A DNA stretch of 64,000 bases from Pseudomonas brassicacearum (lineage in GTDB: Bacteria > Pseudomonadota > Gammaproteobacteria > Pseudomonadales > Pseudomonadaceae), in NCBI RefSeq assembly GCF_009601685.2, contig NZ_CP045701.2:1178001-1242000 (forward strand), written 5' to 3'. Below the pieces are notes generated by a model that had not been told where the DNA came from, did no database searches, and worked only from the letters and a program-made list of their open reading frames with translations. How positions within the stretch are numbered: position 1 is the first letter of the stretch; every line of letters begins with the position of its first letter. Position numbers and translations under genes: made by a program. Shown here one piece after another: positions 8,722 to 17,549 of this stretch.

Positions 8722-10164
8722 ATGAGCCACGATTACTCCAAAATCGCCAGCGAGCTGCTGCAAAGCTTGGGTGGCGTTGACAATATCGAGCAGGCGGCCC
8801 ATTGCGTGACGCGCCTGCGCCTGTCACTCAAGGACGCGGCCCGGGTGGACAGTGCCACGCTGAACCAGATCGACCTGGTCAAGGGTTCGTTTTTTACCGG
8901 TGGCCTGTTCCAGGTGGTCATTGGCCCGGGCGAGGTGGAAAAGGTCTATGCCGCCCTGCGCGAGCTGACCGGCCTGGCTGCCGCGACCATTGCCGACGTC
9001 AAGCGCCAGGGGGCGCAGAAGGGCAACGGCATGCAGCGCCTGGTGCGGGTGCTGTCCGATGTGTTCATGCCCATCCTGCCTGCCCTGGTGATCGCCGGCC
9101 TGCTGATGGGCGTCAACAACCTGTTGGGCGCCAAGGGCATGTTCATTGCCGGGCAGACGTTGCTCGATGCCTATCCGAACCTGGATGGCGTCTGGAGCCT
9201 GATCAACCTCATGGCCAATACCTCCTTCGTCTTTCTCCCGGCCCTGGTGGGCTGGTCGGCGGCCAAGCGTTTCGGGGGCAGTGAGATCCTTGGCATCGTG
9301 CTGGGCCTGATGCTCGTCCACCCGGACCTGCTCAACGCCTGGAACTACGGCAAGGCCGTGGCGGGACTGGAAGGCCAGAGCTTGCCGTACTTCGACATCT
9401 TCGGCTGGTTCCGGATCGAGAAAGTCGGCTACCAGGGGCAGATCCTGCCGATCCTGCTGGCGGCCTATGTCATGAGCGTGATCGAGCGATGGTTGCGGGC
9501 CAGGGTGCCCAACGCCATCCAATTGCTCGTGATTCCCATCACCACCATCGTCATCACCGGCGTACTGGCCCTCGCCATCATCGGCCCGGTCACCCGGCAC
9601 CTGGGCATCTTGATCACCGAAGGCATGGTGGCGCTGTTCGACCTGGCGCCAGTGATTGGCGGGGCGATTTTTGGCCTGCTCTATGCGCCGCTGGTGGTGA
9701 CCGGCATGCACCACATGTTCCTGGCGGTGGACCTGCAATTGATCTCGACCCAGGGCGGCACCTTCATCTGGCCGATGATCGTCATGTCCAACCTGGCCCA
9801 GGGCAGCGCGGCGCTGGCGGTGTTCTACATGACGCGCAATGCGCGGGACAGGAGCATGGCGTCAACCTCGGCGATTTCCGCTTATTTCGGCATCACCGAA
9901 CCGGCCATGTTCGGCGTCAACCTGCGCTACAAATTCCCCTTCTATTGCGCCCTGGCCGGCTCGGCCCTGGGCTGCATTTTCCTGTCGCTGAACAAGATCA
10001 AGGCCTCGGCGATTGGCGTCGGGGGGCTGCCGGGTTTTATTTCGATCGTGCCTGACTACATACCGATGTTCGTGATCGGCATGGTCATCGCCATGAGCGT
10101 CCCTTTTGCCCTGACCTGCGCGTTGAGCATGAGGATCGTCCGGCCGGGGTATCGCGTGGCCTGA
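8722..10164 (+). CDS. treP: PTS trehalose permease, EIIBC
   Basis: TreP imports trehalose and phosphorylates it to trehalose-6-phosphate. Its 480 residues hold an EIIB domain (1-80) with phospho-accepting C28 in HCVTRLR, then a multi-spanning EIIC domain (about 105-475) with the conserved GITEPAMFGVNLRYKFPF segment. No EIIA domain is attached; the EIIA function is probably supplied by the fused phosphotransferase encoded at 13325. The start at 8722 (MSHDYSKIA) follows an AGAAAAAAG-type purine-rich site and is preferred over an ATG 45 bases upstream. It is the first gene of the tre operon. Confidence 0.93.
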   Translation: MSHDYSKIASELLQSLGGVDNIEQAAHCVTRLRLSLKDAARVDSATLNQIDLVKGSFFTGGLFQVVIGPGEVEKVYAALRELTGLAAATIADVKRQGAQKGNGMQRLVRVLSDVFMPILPALVIAGLLMGVNNLLGAKGMFIAGQTLLDAYPNLDGVWSLINLMANTSFVFLPALVGWSAAKRFGGSEILGIVLGLMLVHPDLLNAWNYGKAVAGLEGQSLPYFDIFGWFRIEKVGYQGQILPILLAAYVMSVIERWLRARVPNAIQLLVIPITTIVITGVLALAIIGPVTRHLGILITEGMVALFDLAPVIGGAIFGLLYAPLVVTGMHHMFLAVDLQLISTQGGTFIWPMIVMSNLAQGSAALAVFYMTRNARDRSMASTSAISAYFGITEPAMFGVNLRYKFPFYCALAGSALGCIFLSLNKIKASAIGVGGLPGFISIVPDYIPMFVIGMVIAMSVPFALTCALSMRIVRPGYRVA

Positions 10165-10167
10165 CAC

Positions 10168-10210
10168 CTGTGGGCGCCGGGCTTGCCCGCGATGAGGCCC
10201 GCCAGGCCAG
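10168..10210 (+). repeat. Single REP-like element between treP and treC
   Basis: The stretch resembles half of the GTGGGAGCAAGGCTTGCCCGCGATGAGGCCC repeat (ACCTGTGGGCGCCGGGCTTG, then CCCGCGATGAGGCCC). It could form a hairpin that tunes expression within the tre operon. Confidence 0.5.
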
Positions 10211-10237
10211 TACCAAACTGATTGAAGGAATCTCGCC

Positions 10238-11884
10238 ATGCAAGACTGGCAACGCTCAGTGATCTACCAGATTTATCCGAAGAGTTTCTACAGCCATGGC
10301 GGCCAGGCTACTGGTGACTTGCGAGGGGTGGTGGACAAGCTCGACTACTTGCACTGGCTGGGTGTGGATTACCTGTGGCTGACGCCGTTCCTGCGTTCGC
10401 CGCAACGGGACAACGGCTACGACATCAGCGACTACTACGCCATCGATCCTAGCTACGGCACCATGGCCGATTGCGAATTATTGATTGCCGAAGCGAGCAA
10501 GCGCGGTATCAAGCTGATGCTCGACATCGTGGTCAATCACACGTCCATCGAGCATCCCTGGTTCCAGGCTGCCCGCAGCAGCCTCGATAACCCGTACCGC
10601 GATTTCTATATCTGGCGGGACCAGCCGAACAACTGGGAATCCAAGTTCGGCGGCTCGGCCTGGGAGTACGAAGCGCAGACCGGCCAGTATTACCTGCACC
10701 TGTTCGACCACACCCAGGCTGACCTGAATTGGGACAACCCCCAGGTGCGCGCCGAAGTGTTCAAGATGATGCGTTTCTGGCGGGACAAGGGCGTCGGCGG
10801 CTTTCGTCTCGATGTGATCAACCTGATCTCCAAGCCGACCGACTTCCCTGACGACCACACCGACGGCCGGCGTTTCTACACCGACGGCCCCAACGTACAC
10901 CGCTACTTGCAGGAAATGCATCGGGAAGTGTTCGAGGGCTTCGACCTGATCAACGTCGGCGAGATGTCGTCCACCAGCCTAGAACACTGTGTTCGTTATT
11001 CGTGTCCGGCGTCCCGTGAACTGTCGATGACGTTCAATTTCCATCACTTGAAAGTGGATTACCCGAATCTGCAAAAGTGGGTGCGGGCCGACTTCGATTT
11101 TCTCGAACTCAAACGCATCCTGTCCGACTGGCAAGTCGGCATGCAGGCCGGTGACGGTTGGAATGCGTTGTTCTGGTGTAACCACGACCAGCCGCGGGTG
11201 GTGTCGCGATTCGGCGATGACGGTGAGTACCGCGAGCCTTCGGCGAAGATGCTTGCCACGGCGTTGCACTTTCTCCAGGGCACCCCGTTCGTGTATCAGG
11301 GCGAGGAGTTGGGGATGACCAATCCGGGCTTCGAGCACATCGAGCAGTATCGCGATGTGGAAACCCTGAACATCTATCGCCTCAAGCGCAACGCCGGGGT
11401 GCCGGAAGCCGAGGCCATGGCGCCGATCATGCAGAAGTCCCGTGACAACGGGCGCACGCCGATGCAATGGAATGCCGGGCCGAACGCAGGTTTCAGCCGG
11501 GCCGAACCCTGGATCGGCGTACCCGCCAACGCCGCATTCATCAACGTCGAGCAGCAACAGCAAGACTCGACCTCGGTGCTGCATTACTACCGTCAATTGA
11601 TCGCCCTGCGTCGCAGCGAAGCCTTGATCCAGGACGGCGTCTACCGCCTGCTATTGCCCGAACATCCGCACGTATGGGCTTACCTGCGCGAAGGGCAGGG
11701 GGAGCGCCTGCTGGTGGTCAGCCATTTTTATGGAGGCGAGTGCGACGTGGAACTGCCCGAAGGGATTCTCACCCATGGCACGAAACAACGCTGGGTGATC
11801 GGCAACTACGAGGCCGGCGAGCACCGATGCCGACGGCTGCGCCTGCGGCCCTACGAGTCGTTTGTGTTGCACCTGAGCGACTGA
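10238..11884 (+). CDS. treC: Alpha,alpha-phosphotrehalase (GH13)
   Basis: This cytoplasmic enzyme hydrolyses trehalose-6-phosphate to glucose and glucose-6-phosphate. The 548-residue protein is full length for the family. GH13 motifs are in order: DIVVNHTS (96-103), nucleophile D192 in GFRLDVIN, acid/base E242 in INVGEMS, and HDQPR (316-320). It follows treP by 73 bases in the same orientation. The PTS context favours phosphotrehalase over other GH13 alpha-glucosidases with the same fold, such as oligo-1,6-glucosidase. Confidence 0.93.
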   Translation: MQDWQRSVIYQIYPKSFYSHGGQATGDLRGVVDKLDYLHWLGVDYLWLTPFLRSPQRDNGYDISDYYAIDPSYGTMADCELLIAEASKRGIKLMLDIVVNHTSIEHPWFQAARSSLDNPYRDFYIWRDQPNNWESKFGGSAWEYEAQTGQYYLHLFDHTQADLNWDNPQVRAEVFKMMRFWRDKGVGGFRLDVINLISKPTDFPDDHTDGRRFYTDGPNVHRYLQEMHREVFEGFDLINVGEMSSTSLEHCVRYSCPASRELSMTFNFHHLKVDYPNLQKWVRADFDFLELKRILSDWQVGMQAGDGWNALFWCNHDQPRVVSRFGDDGEYREPSAKMLATALHFLQGTPFVYQGEELGMTNPGFEHIEQYRDVETLNIYRLKRNAGVPEAEAMAPIMQKSRDNGRTPMQWNAGPNAGFSRAEPWIGVPANAAFINVEQQQQDSTSVLHYYRQLIALRRSEALIQDGVYRLLLPEHPHVWAYLREGQGERLLVVSHFYGGECDVELPEGILTHGTKQRWVIGNYEAGEHRCRRLRLRPYESFVLHLSD

Positions 11885-12008
11885 ATAAAGACTTCCCCTG
11901 ACCCAGGCAATGCCTGACAGCGAACACGTTGCGCCAGACGCATCGTGAGCCCTTTGTCGCCAGCCAGATGGCGGCCAAGGGGGGAAGTCATGAAGCGAAA
12001 AACAATAA

Positions 12009-13250
<1,242 letters not shown>

Positions 13251-13324
13251 CCCGTGTAGCGCGGGTGGCTGATCGCTGCGTGCCCGCAATGCCAAAAAGA
13301 ACAGACAGCAGCAGGTGAAGTCTC

Positions 13325-15859
13325 ATGAACACAACGCAACCTTTGCAATTGCTCGCACCGCTGTCCGGTGTCCTGATGCCCTTGGACAGCGTGCCGGACC
13401 CAGTCTTTTCCAGCCGTGTGGTGGGGGATGGCATCTGCATCGATCCGACCTCGCAGACCCTTTGCGCGCCAATTTCCGGTGTCATCGGCACGCTTCAGGA
13501 CAGCGCCCATGCGGTAAGTGTCACCGCTGACAACGGCGTCCAGGTGCTGATGCACATTGGCCTGGACACGGTCAATCTGGCGGGCAAGGGGTTCACCTCG
13601 CGGGTGACCATGGGGCAACGGGTCGAAGCCGGCCAGCCGCTGATCGATTTCGATGCCGACTACATCGCCTTGCACGCGCGCAGCCTGTTGACGCTGATGC
13701 TGGTGGTCAGCGGGGAACCTTTCAGCCTGCTTGGGGACGAGGCGAGCTGTATCGAGAGCGGTGCTCCGTTGTTGCGTGTGTGCCCGGCGGAACAAGGGCT
13801 CGTCGACGAGGCGCAGCAGGGCTCGGTGCTGTTTTCCAGGCCGCTGATCGTACCCAATGAAAGTGGCCTGCATGCCCGTCCTGCCGCGGTGTTCGCCCAG
13901 GCGGCCAAGGGGTTTGATGCCAAGATCCAACTGCATAAGCAGCAAGCCAGCGCCAACGCCAAATCACTGGTCGCGGTCATGGCGTTGCAGACGGCCAAGG
14001 GCGACAGCGTGCAGGTCAGCGCCGCTGGCCCTCAGGCCAGACAGGCCATCGAAGCGTTGGAGCAATTGCTGCTGTCCGGGTGTGGCGAGACAGTGCAAGC
14101 GCCCCTGACGTTGGCGCCGACCATCATCGTCGAGCCATCGATACCTGGCCGGCTGCGAGGTGTCTGCGCGTCGCCCGGTTCAGCGTTTGGTGAAGTGGTC
14201 CAGATCGCCTCCCAGGTGTTGGACATCGAGGAGGTGGGGGCCGGTATCGAGGCTGAACAGGAAGCCCTGGACCAAGCGCTGGAGCAAGCGACGCACGCCT
14301 TGAAGGCATTGCAGGACCAGGCGGCGGGCAGTGTCCAGGCGCAGATTTTTCGCGCCCATCAAGAGTTGCTGGAAGACCCCACTTTGCTCGATCAGGCCCA
14401 AGCCTTGATCGGCGAGGGCAAGAGCGCGGCGTTCGCCTGGAAAACCGCCACCGAGGCGAGCGCTGCGCTGTTCCAGCAATTGGGCAGTGCTTTGCTGGCC
14501 GAGCGTGCAGCGGACCTGGCCGATGTCGGGCAACGGGTGCTCAAGCTGATCCTGGGGGTACAAGACAACGCCTGGCACCTGCCTGAACAGGCGATCCTGG
14601 TGGCCGAGCAACTGACGCCGTCCCAGACCGCCAGCCTTGACACCTCTCGCATCGCCGGTTTCGTCACCGTGGGCGGTGGCGCCACCAGCCATGTCGCGAT
14701 CCTCGCCCGGGCGCTGGGCCTGCCCTCGTTGTGTGGCGTGGCGCACCCCGTGCTGGCCCTGGATAACGGCACCCGGGTGTTGCTGGACGCCGACAATGGC
14801 GAATTGCACGTGAGTCCGGATCAGGCCCTGGTCGAGCAACTCCAGGCCACTCGCGACCGGCAGCGCCAGCGGCATCAGCGTGACCTCGAACAATCGGCCC
14901 AGGCGGCGCGTACGCTGGACGGTCATCGAGTCGAGGTCAGTGCCAATGTCGGGTCGCTGCGGGACGTGGAGCAGGCCATCAGCCTGGGCGGCGAAGGTGT
15001 CGGGCTGTTGCGCTCCGAGCTGCTTTACCTGGATCGCGCGCACCCACCTGGCCATGACGAGCAAGCGGCCCTGTACCGCGCCGTCGCCCAGGCCCTTGGC
15101 GCCGAGCGCAATCTGGTGGTACGTACCCTGGACGTGGGCGGGGACAAGCCGCTGGCCTATGTGCCGATGGCTCATGAGGCCAATCCATTCCTCGGTATGC
15201 GCGGTATTCGCCTGTGCCTGGAGCGCCCCCAGCTGCTGCGCGAGCAGTTCCGGGCCATTCTTGCCTGTTCGGGGCTGGCGCGGCTGCACATCATGCTGCC
15301 CATGGTCACGCAACTGGCGGAGCTGCGCCTGGCGCGGCAGATGCTGGACGAAGAGGTTCGCCACCAGGGACTCAAGCAGGCGCCGAAGCTGGGCATCATG
15401 ATCGAAGTGCCGGCGGCGGCGTTGATGGCCGACCTGTTCGCCCCAGAAGTGGATTTCTTCTCCATCGGCACCAATGACCTGACCCAATACACCCTGGCCA
15501 TGGACCGTGACCACCCACGCCTGGCCAGTCAGGCCGACGGCCTGCATCCGTCGGTGTTGCGCCTGATCGCCCGTACGACCGAAGCCGCTCACGCTCATGG
15601 CAAATGGGTCGGGGTGTGTGGCGCACTGGCATCGGAACCCCTGGCGGTACCGGTATTGTTGGGGTTGGGCGTGGATGAGTTATCGGTCAGTGTGCCGCTG
15701 ATTCCGGCGATCAAGGCCTGCGTGCGTGAATGGAACCTGAGCCAATGCCGCACGCTGGCTCAACAGGCCTTGGGCCAGGAAAGCGCCGAGCAGGTGCGTG
15801 ACCTCCTGCGTACTCACTCATCCACGGCCACTTCGGCCACCCTGGCCATGGAGCATTGA
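13325..15859 (+). CDS. PTS fusion protein EIIA(Glc)-HPr-EI
   Basis: An 844-residue phosphotransferase that can carry phosphate from PEP to an EIIB domain. The parts in order are a glucose-type EIIA domain (1-150, H77 in VLMHIGLD), an HPr domain (about 171-258, H183 in GLHARPAA), and enzyme I (about 275-840, H456 in GGATSHVAIL, the PEP-binding GTNDLTQYTLAMDRDH region and the C-terminal Cys in VGVCGALAS). All active-site residues seen are intact. It supplies the EIIA missing from TreP, giving a self-contained trehalose PTS. It is the fourth gene of the operon; the EIIB-like gene starts 2 bases after its stop. Confidence 0.93.
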   Translation: MNTTQPLQLLAPLSGVLMPLDSVPDPVFSSRVVGDGICIDPTSQTLCAPISGVIGTLQDSAHAVSVTADNGVQVLMHIGLDTVNLAGKGFTSRVTMGQRVEAGQPLIDFDADYIALHARSLLTLMLVVSGEPFSLLGDEASCIESGAPLLRVCPAEQGLVDEAQQGSVLFSRPLIVPNESGLHARPAAVFAQAAKGFDAKIQLHKQQASANAKSLVAVMALQTAKGDSVQVSAAGPQARQAIEALEQLLLSGCGETVQAPLTLAPTIIVEPSIPGRLRGVCASPGSAFGEVVQIASQVLDIEEVGAGIEAEQEALDQALEQATHALKALQDQAAGSVQAQIFRAHQELLEDPTLLDQAQALIGEGKSAAFAWKTATEASAALFQQLGSALLAERAADLADVGQRVLKLILGVQDNAWHLPEQAILVAEQLTPSQTASLDTSRIAGFVTVGGGATSHVAILARALGLPSLCGVAHPVLALDNGTRVLLDADNGELHVSPDQALVEQLQATRDRQRQRHQRDLEQSAQAARTLDGHRVEVSANVGSLRDVEQAISLGGEGVGLLRSELLYLDRAHPPGHDEQAALYRAVAQALGAERNLVVRTLDVGGDKPLAYVPMAHEANPFLGMRGIRLCLERPQLLREQFRAILACSGLARLHIMLPMVTQLAELRLARQMLDEEVRHQGLKQAPKLGIMIEVPAAALMADLFAPEVDFFSIGTNDLTQYTLAMDRDHPRLASQADGLHPSVLRLIARTTEAAHAHGKWVGVCGALASEPLAVPVLLGLGVDELSVSVPLIPAIKACVREWNLSQCRTLAQQALGQESAEQVRDLLRTHSSTATSATLAMEH

Positions 15860-15861
15860 AC

Positions 15862-16149
15862 ATGTTCGACAGACTACAACAGGCGTTCTGGAAAGCCCTG
15901 ACTCCGGACCTGATACCGGAAGAACCCACGCTGCCGGCCTCGGTGGAGGGGCCGGCGCCAGCCATCATCGCCGCGTTGGGCGGTGCGGATAACCTCAAGT
16001 CCCATCAGCCCGTGGCACTGACGCGGCTGCGGGTGGAACTGCGGGATATGGCGCGGATCGACCGGACGGGCCTGAGCGCCGCCGGCGTGACGGGGGTGAT
16101 GATGCTGGACAACGGCGTGGTGCATCTGATCACCGGCCTGCAAGGCTGA
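15862..16149 (+). CDS. EIIB-like protein lacking the active-site cysteine
   Basis: A 95-residue protein whose residues 33-95 match the glucose-family EIIB fold: IIAALGGADNL, then ALTRLRVELRDMARID, then GVTGVMMLDNGVVHLITG. In active EIIB domains the motif is C-x-T-R-L-R (HCVTRLR in TreP). Here the cysteine position is A52 (codon GCA), so it cannot be phosphorylated in the usual way. The ATG at 15862 follows the fusion gene stop by 2 bases; a TTG at 15856 would overlap that stop. A regulatory or scaffolding role in the trehalose PTS is inferred; decay is the alternative, but the reading frame is clean. Confidence 0.8.
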   Translation: MFDRLQQAFWKALTPDLIPEEPTLPASVEGPAPAIIAALGGADNLKSHQPVALTRLRVELRDMARIDRTGLSAAGVTGVMMLDNGVVHLITGLQG

Positions 16150-16180
16150 ACCGTCGTAACGGCGGTTCGGGGGTGCTGCA

Positions 16181-16270
16181 TAGGAGCCGTAGGAACCGTA
16201 GGAACTGTAGGAACTGTAGGAACTGTAGGAACTGTAGGAACCGTAGGAGCTGTAGGAGCTGTAGGAGCTG
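16181..16270. repeat. 9-bp tandem repeat, ten units (VNTR)
   Basis: Ten consecutive 9-mers of consensus TAGGAAYYG/TAGGAGCTG run from 16181 to 16270: two CCG variants, four identical TAGGAACTG, one TAGGAACCG, then three TAGGAGCTG. They are an expansion of one arm of the element 16181-16371. Confidence 0.9.
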
Positions 16271-16371
16271 TCGAGTGCAACGAGGCTGCGATCTTTCCCC
16301 TGACACTTGAATCTCAAGAGAAAGCTCAAGATCAAGATCAAAAGATCGCAGCCTTCGGCAGCTCCTACACG
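16181..16371. repeat. GTAGGAGC-type inverted element, copy B
   Basis: After the 9-bp array the element reads TCGAGTGCAACGAGGCTGCG, then a GATCAAGATCAAAA centre, then CTTCGGCAGCTCCTAC. It lies between the convergent EIIB-like gene and yhhJ-like gene, followed by a partial GCGGGAGCAAGC REP to about 16395. Confidence 0.8.
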
Positions 16372-16423
16372 CAACCCAGCGGGAGCAAGCGCTAATGGAA
16401 AGTCCCTCCCGGATCTGGCCAGC

Positions 16424-17548
16424 CTAGTGCAACGTGGCGACGGACCGGCGGAACAGCATCAGGCTCATCGTGAGAAATGTCACCCCCATCACCATGACCG
16501 TCAGGAACTCTTTCCAGACGATATCCAGATTTGCCCCTCGAAACACGATCGCTTGCGTGAAAGCTACATAGTGTCGCGAAGGGAAAAACCACGTCACGTA
16601 CTGGACCCACTGCGGCTGACTCTCGATCGGCGACATCCCCCCCGACAGCATCATCATCGGCATCACCGTCATGATCATCAAAAGGGCGAACTGCGCCATG
16701 GTGCGGGCGAGCGTGCCCAGGAAGATGCCGATCGCTGCCGTGGCGAAGACGTAGATGACCGTTCCAAGTACCAGCAGACTGCGTGAGCCGGCGATCGGCA
16801 CATCGAGCAGATCCTCGATCACGAATAAAAGTGAGCAGATGAAGGCGATGACGATCACCAATCCATTCGCCCACACCTTGGCGAGGGCAATTTCGAAGGC
16901 CGTGAGCGGCATCACCAGCAAGTGCTCGATCGTGCCATGCTCGCGCTCGCGCAAGAGCGCCGCGCCGGTCAGGATAATGATCAGCATCGACAGGTGGTCG
17001 GCGAGGCTGACGACCGCACGGAACCAGGATTGCGTGCCGTTTGGATTGAAGGCGCGACGGATGACCAGATCGGAAGACAGGCCGCTGCTGCGCTTTATCG
17101 CCTGCCGATAGCGGTTGACCTCGTTGGTCACCATGCTCTGGATGTAGCCGGCGCCCAAGGACGCCTGCTGGACCGCAGTGGCGTCCACGTTAACCTGGAC
17201 TTCCACATCGCGCCCCTTGCGCACGTCCGCTTCAAAGCCCGGAGCAATGACCACGACAAAGGTGTAGAGACCTTTGTCCATGGCGCGGTCGATATCGGCG
17301 GCGTCAATCATTTTGGGCGCTTGGAAATAAGGCGGATAGAACAACCCGGCAATCGATCGCGAGAGGCTGGAATGGTCTTCGTCAACGAACGCCAGGGCGG
17401 CGTTATTGACGGTCTCGCCGCCTCCGGTCGACTGCATATAGATACTGAAGCCGAAGGACCAGATGATGAACAGGATCATCATCATGTCTTTGGAAAGAAT
17501 GCGCAGCTCCTTGGTGCCGAGCCAGAACAGGTTGGAGAGGCTGCGCAC
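16424..17548 (-). CDS. ABC-2 type permease (YhhJ-like)
   Basis: A 374-residue inner-membrane permease with one N-terminal membrane helix (about 25-45), a periplasmic region of some 120 residues, and five or so C-terminal helices (from about 175, including a LLRERE(H)GTIEHLLVMP segment typical of ABC-2 permeases). It forms the third gene of a HlyD-RbbA-YhhJ operon; the start is 1 base after the rbbA-like stop. The three would make a tripartite exporter. The substrate is unknown. Confidence 0.88.
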   Translation of the reverse strand: MRSLSNLFWLGTKELRILSKDMMMILFIIWSFGFSIYMQSTGGGETVNNAALAFVDEDHSSLSRSIAGLFYPPYFQAPKMIDAADIDRAMDKGLYTFVVVIAPGFEADVRKGRDVEVQVNVDATAVQQASLGAGYIQSMVTNEVNRYRQAIKRSSGLSSDLVIRRAFNPNGTQSWFRAVVSLADHLSMLIIILTGAALLREREHGTIEHLLVMPLTAFEIALAKVWANGLVIVIAFICSLLFVIEDLLDVPIAGSRSLLVLGTVIYVFATAAIGIFLGTLARTMAQFALLMIMTVMPMMMLSGGMSPIESQPQWVQYVTWFFPSRHYVAFTQAIVFRGANLDIVWKEFLTVMVMGVTFLTMSLMLFRRSVATLH

Positions 17549-17549
17549 G

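Noticed and set aside
14180..15598. Minus-strand 472-aa ORF antisense to the PTS fusion gene
   Set aside because: The sense strand has every active site of EIIA-HPr-EI; the antisense frame has no motif.
15874..16374. Minus-strand ORF with repeated SYSSYG residues
   Set aside because: The repeat peptide is only a translation of the 9-bp DNA repeat and lacks a ribosome site.
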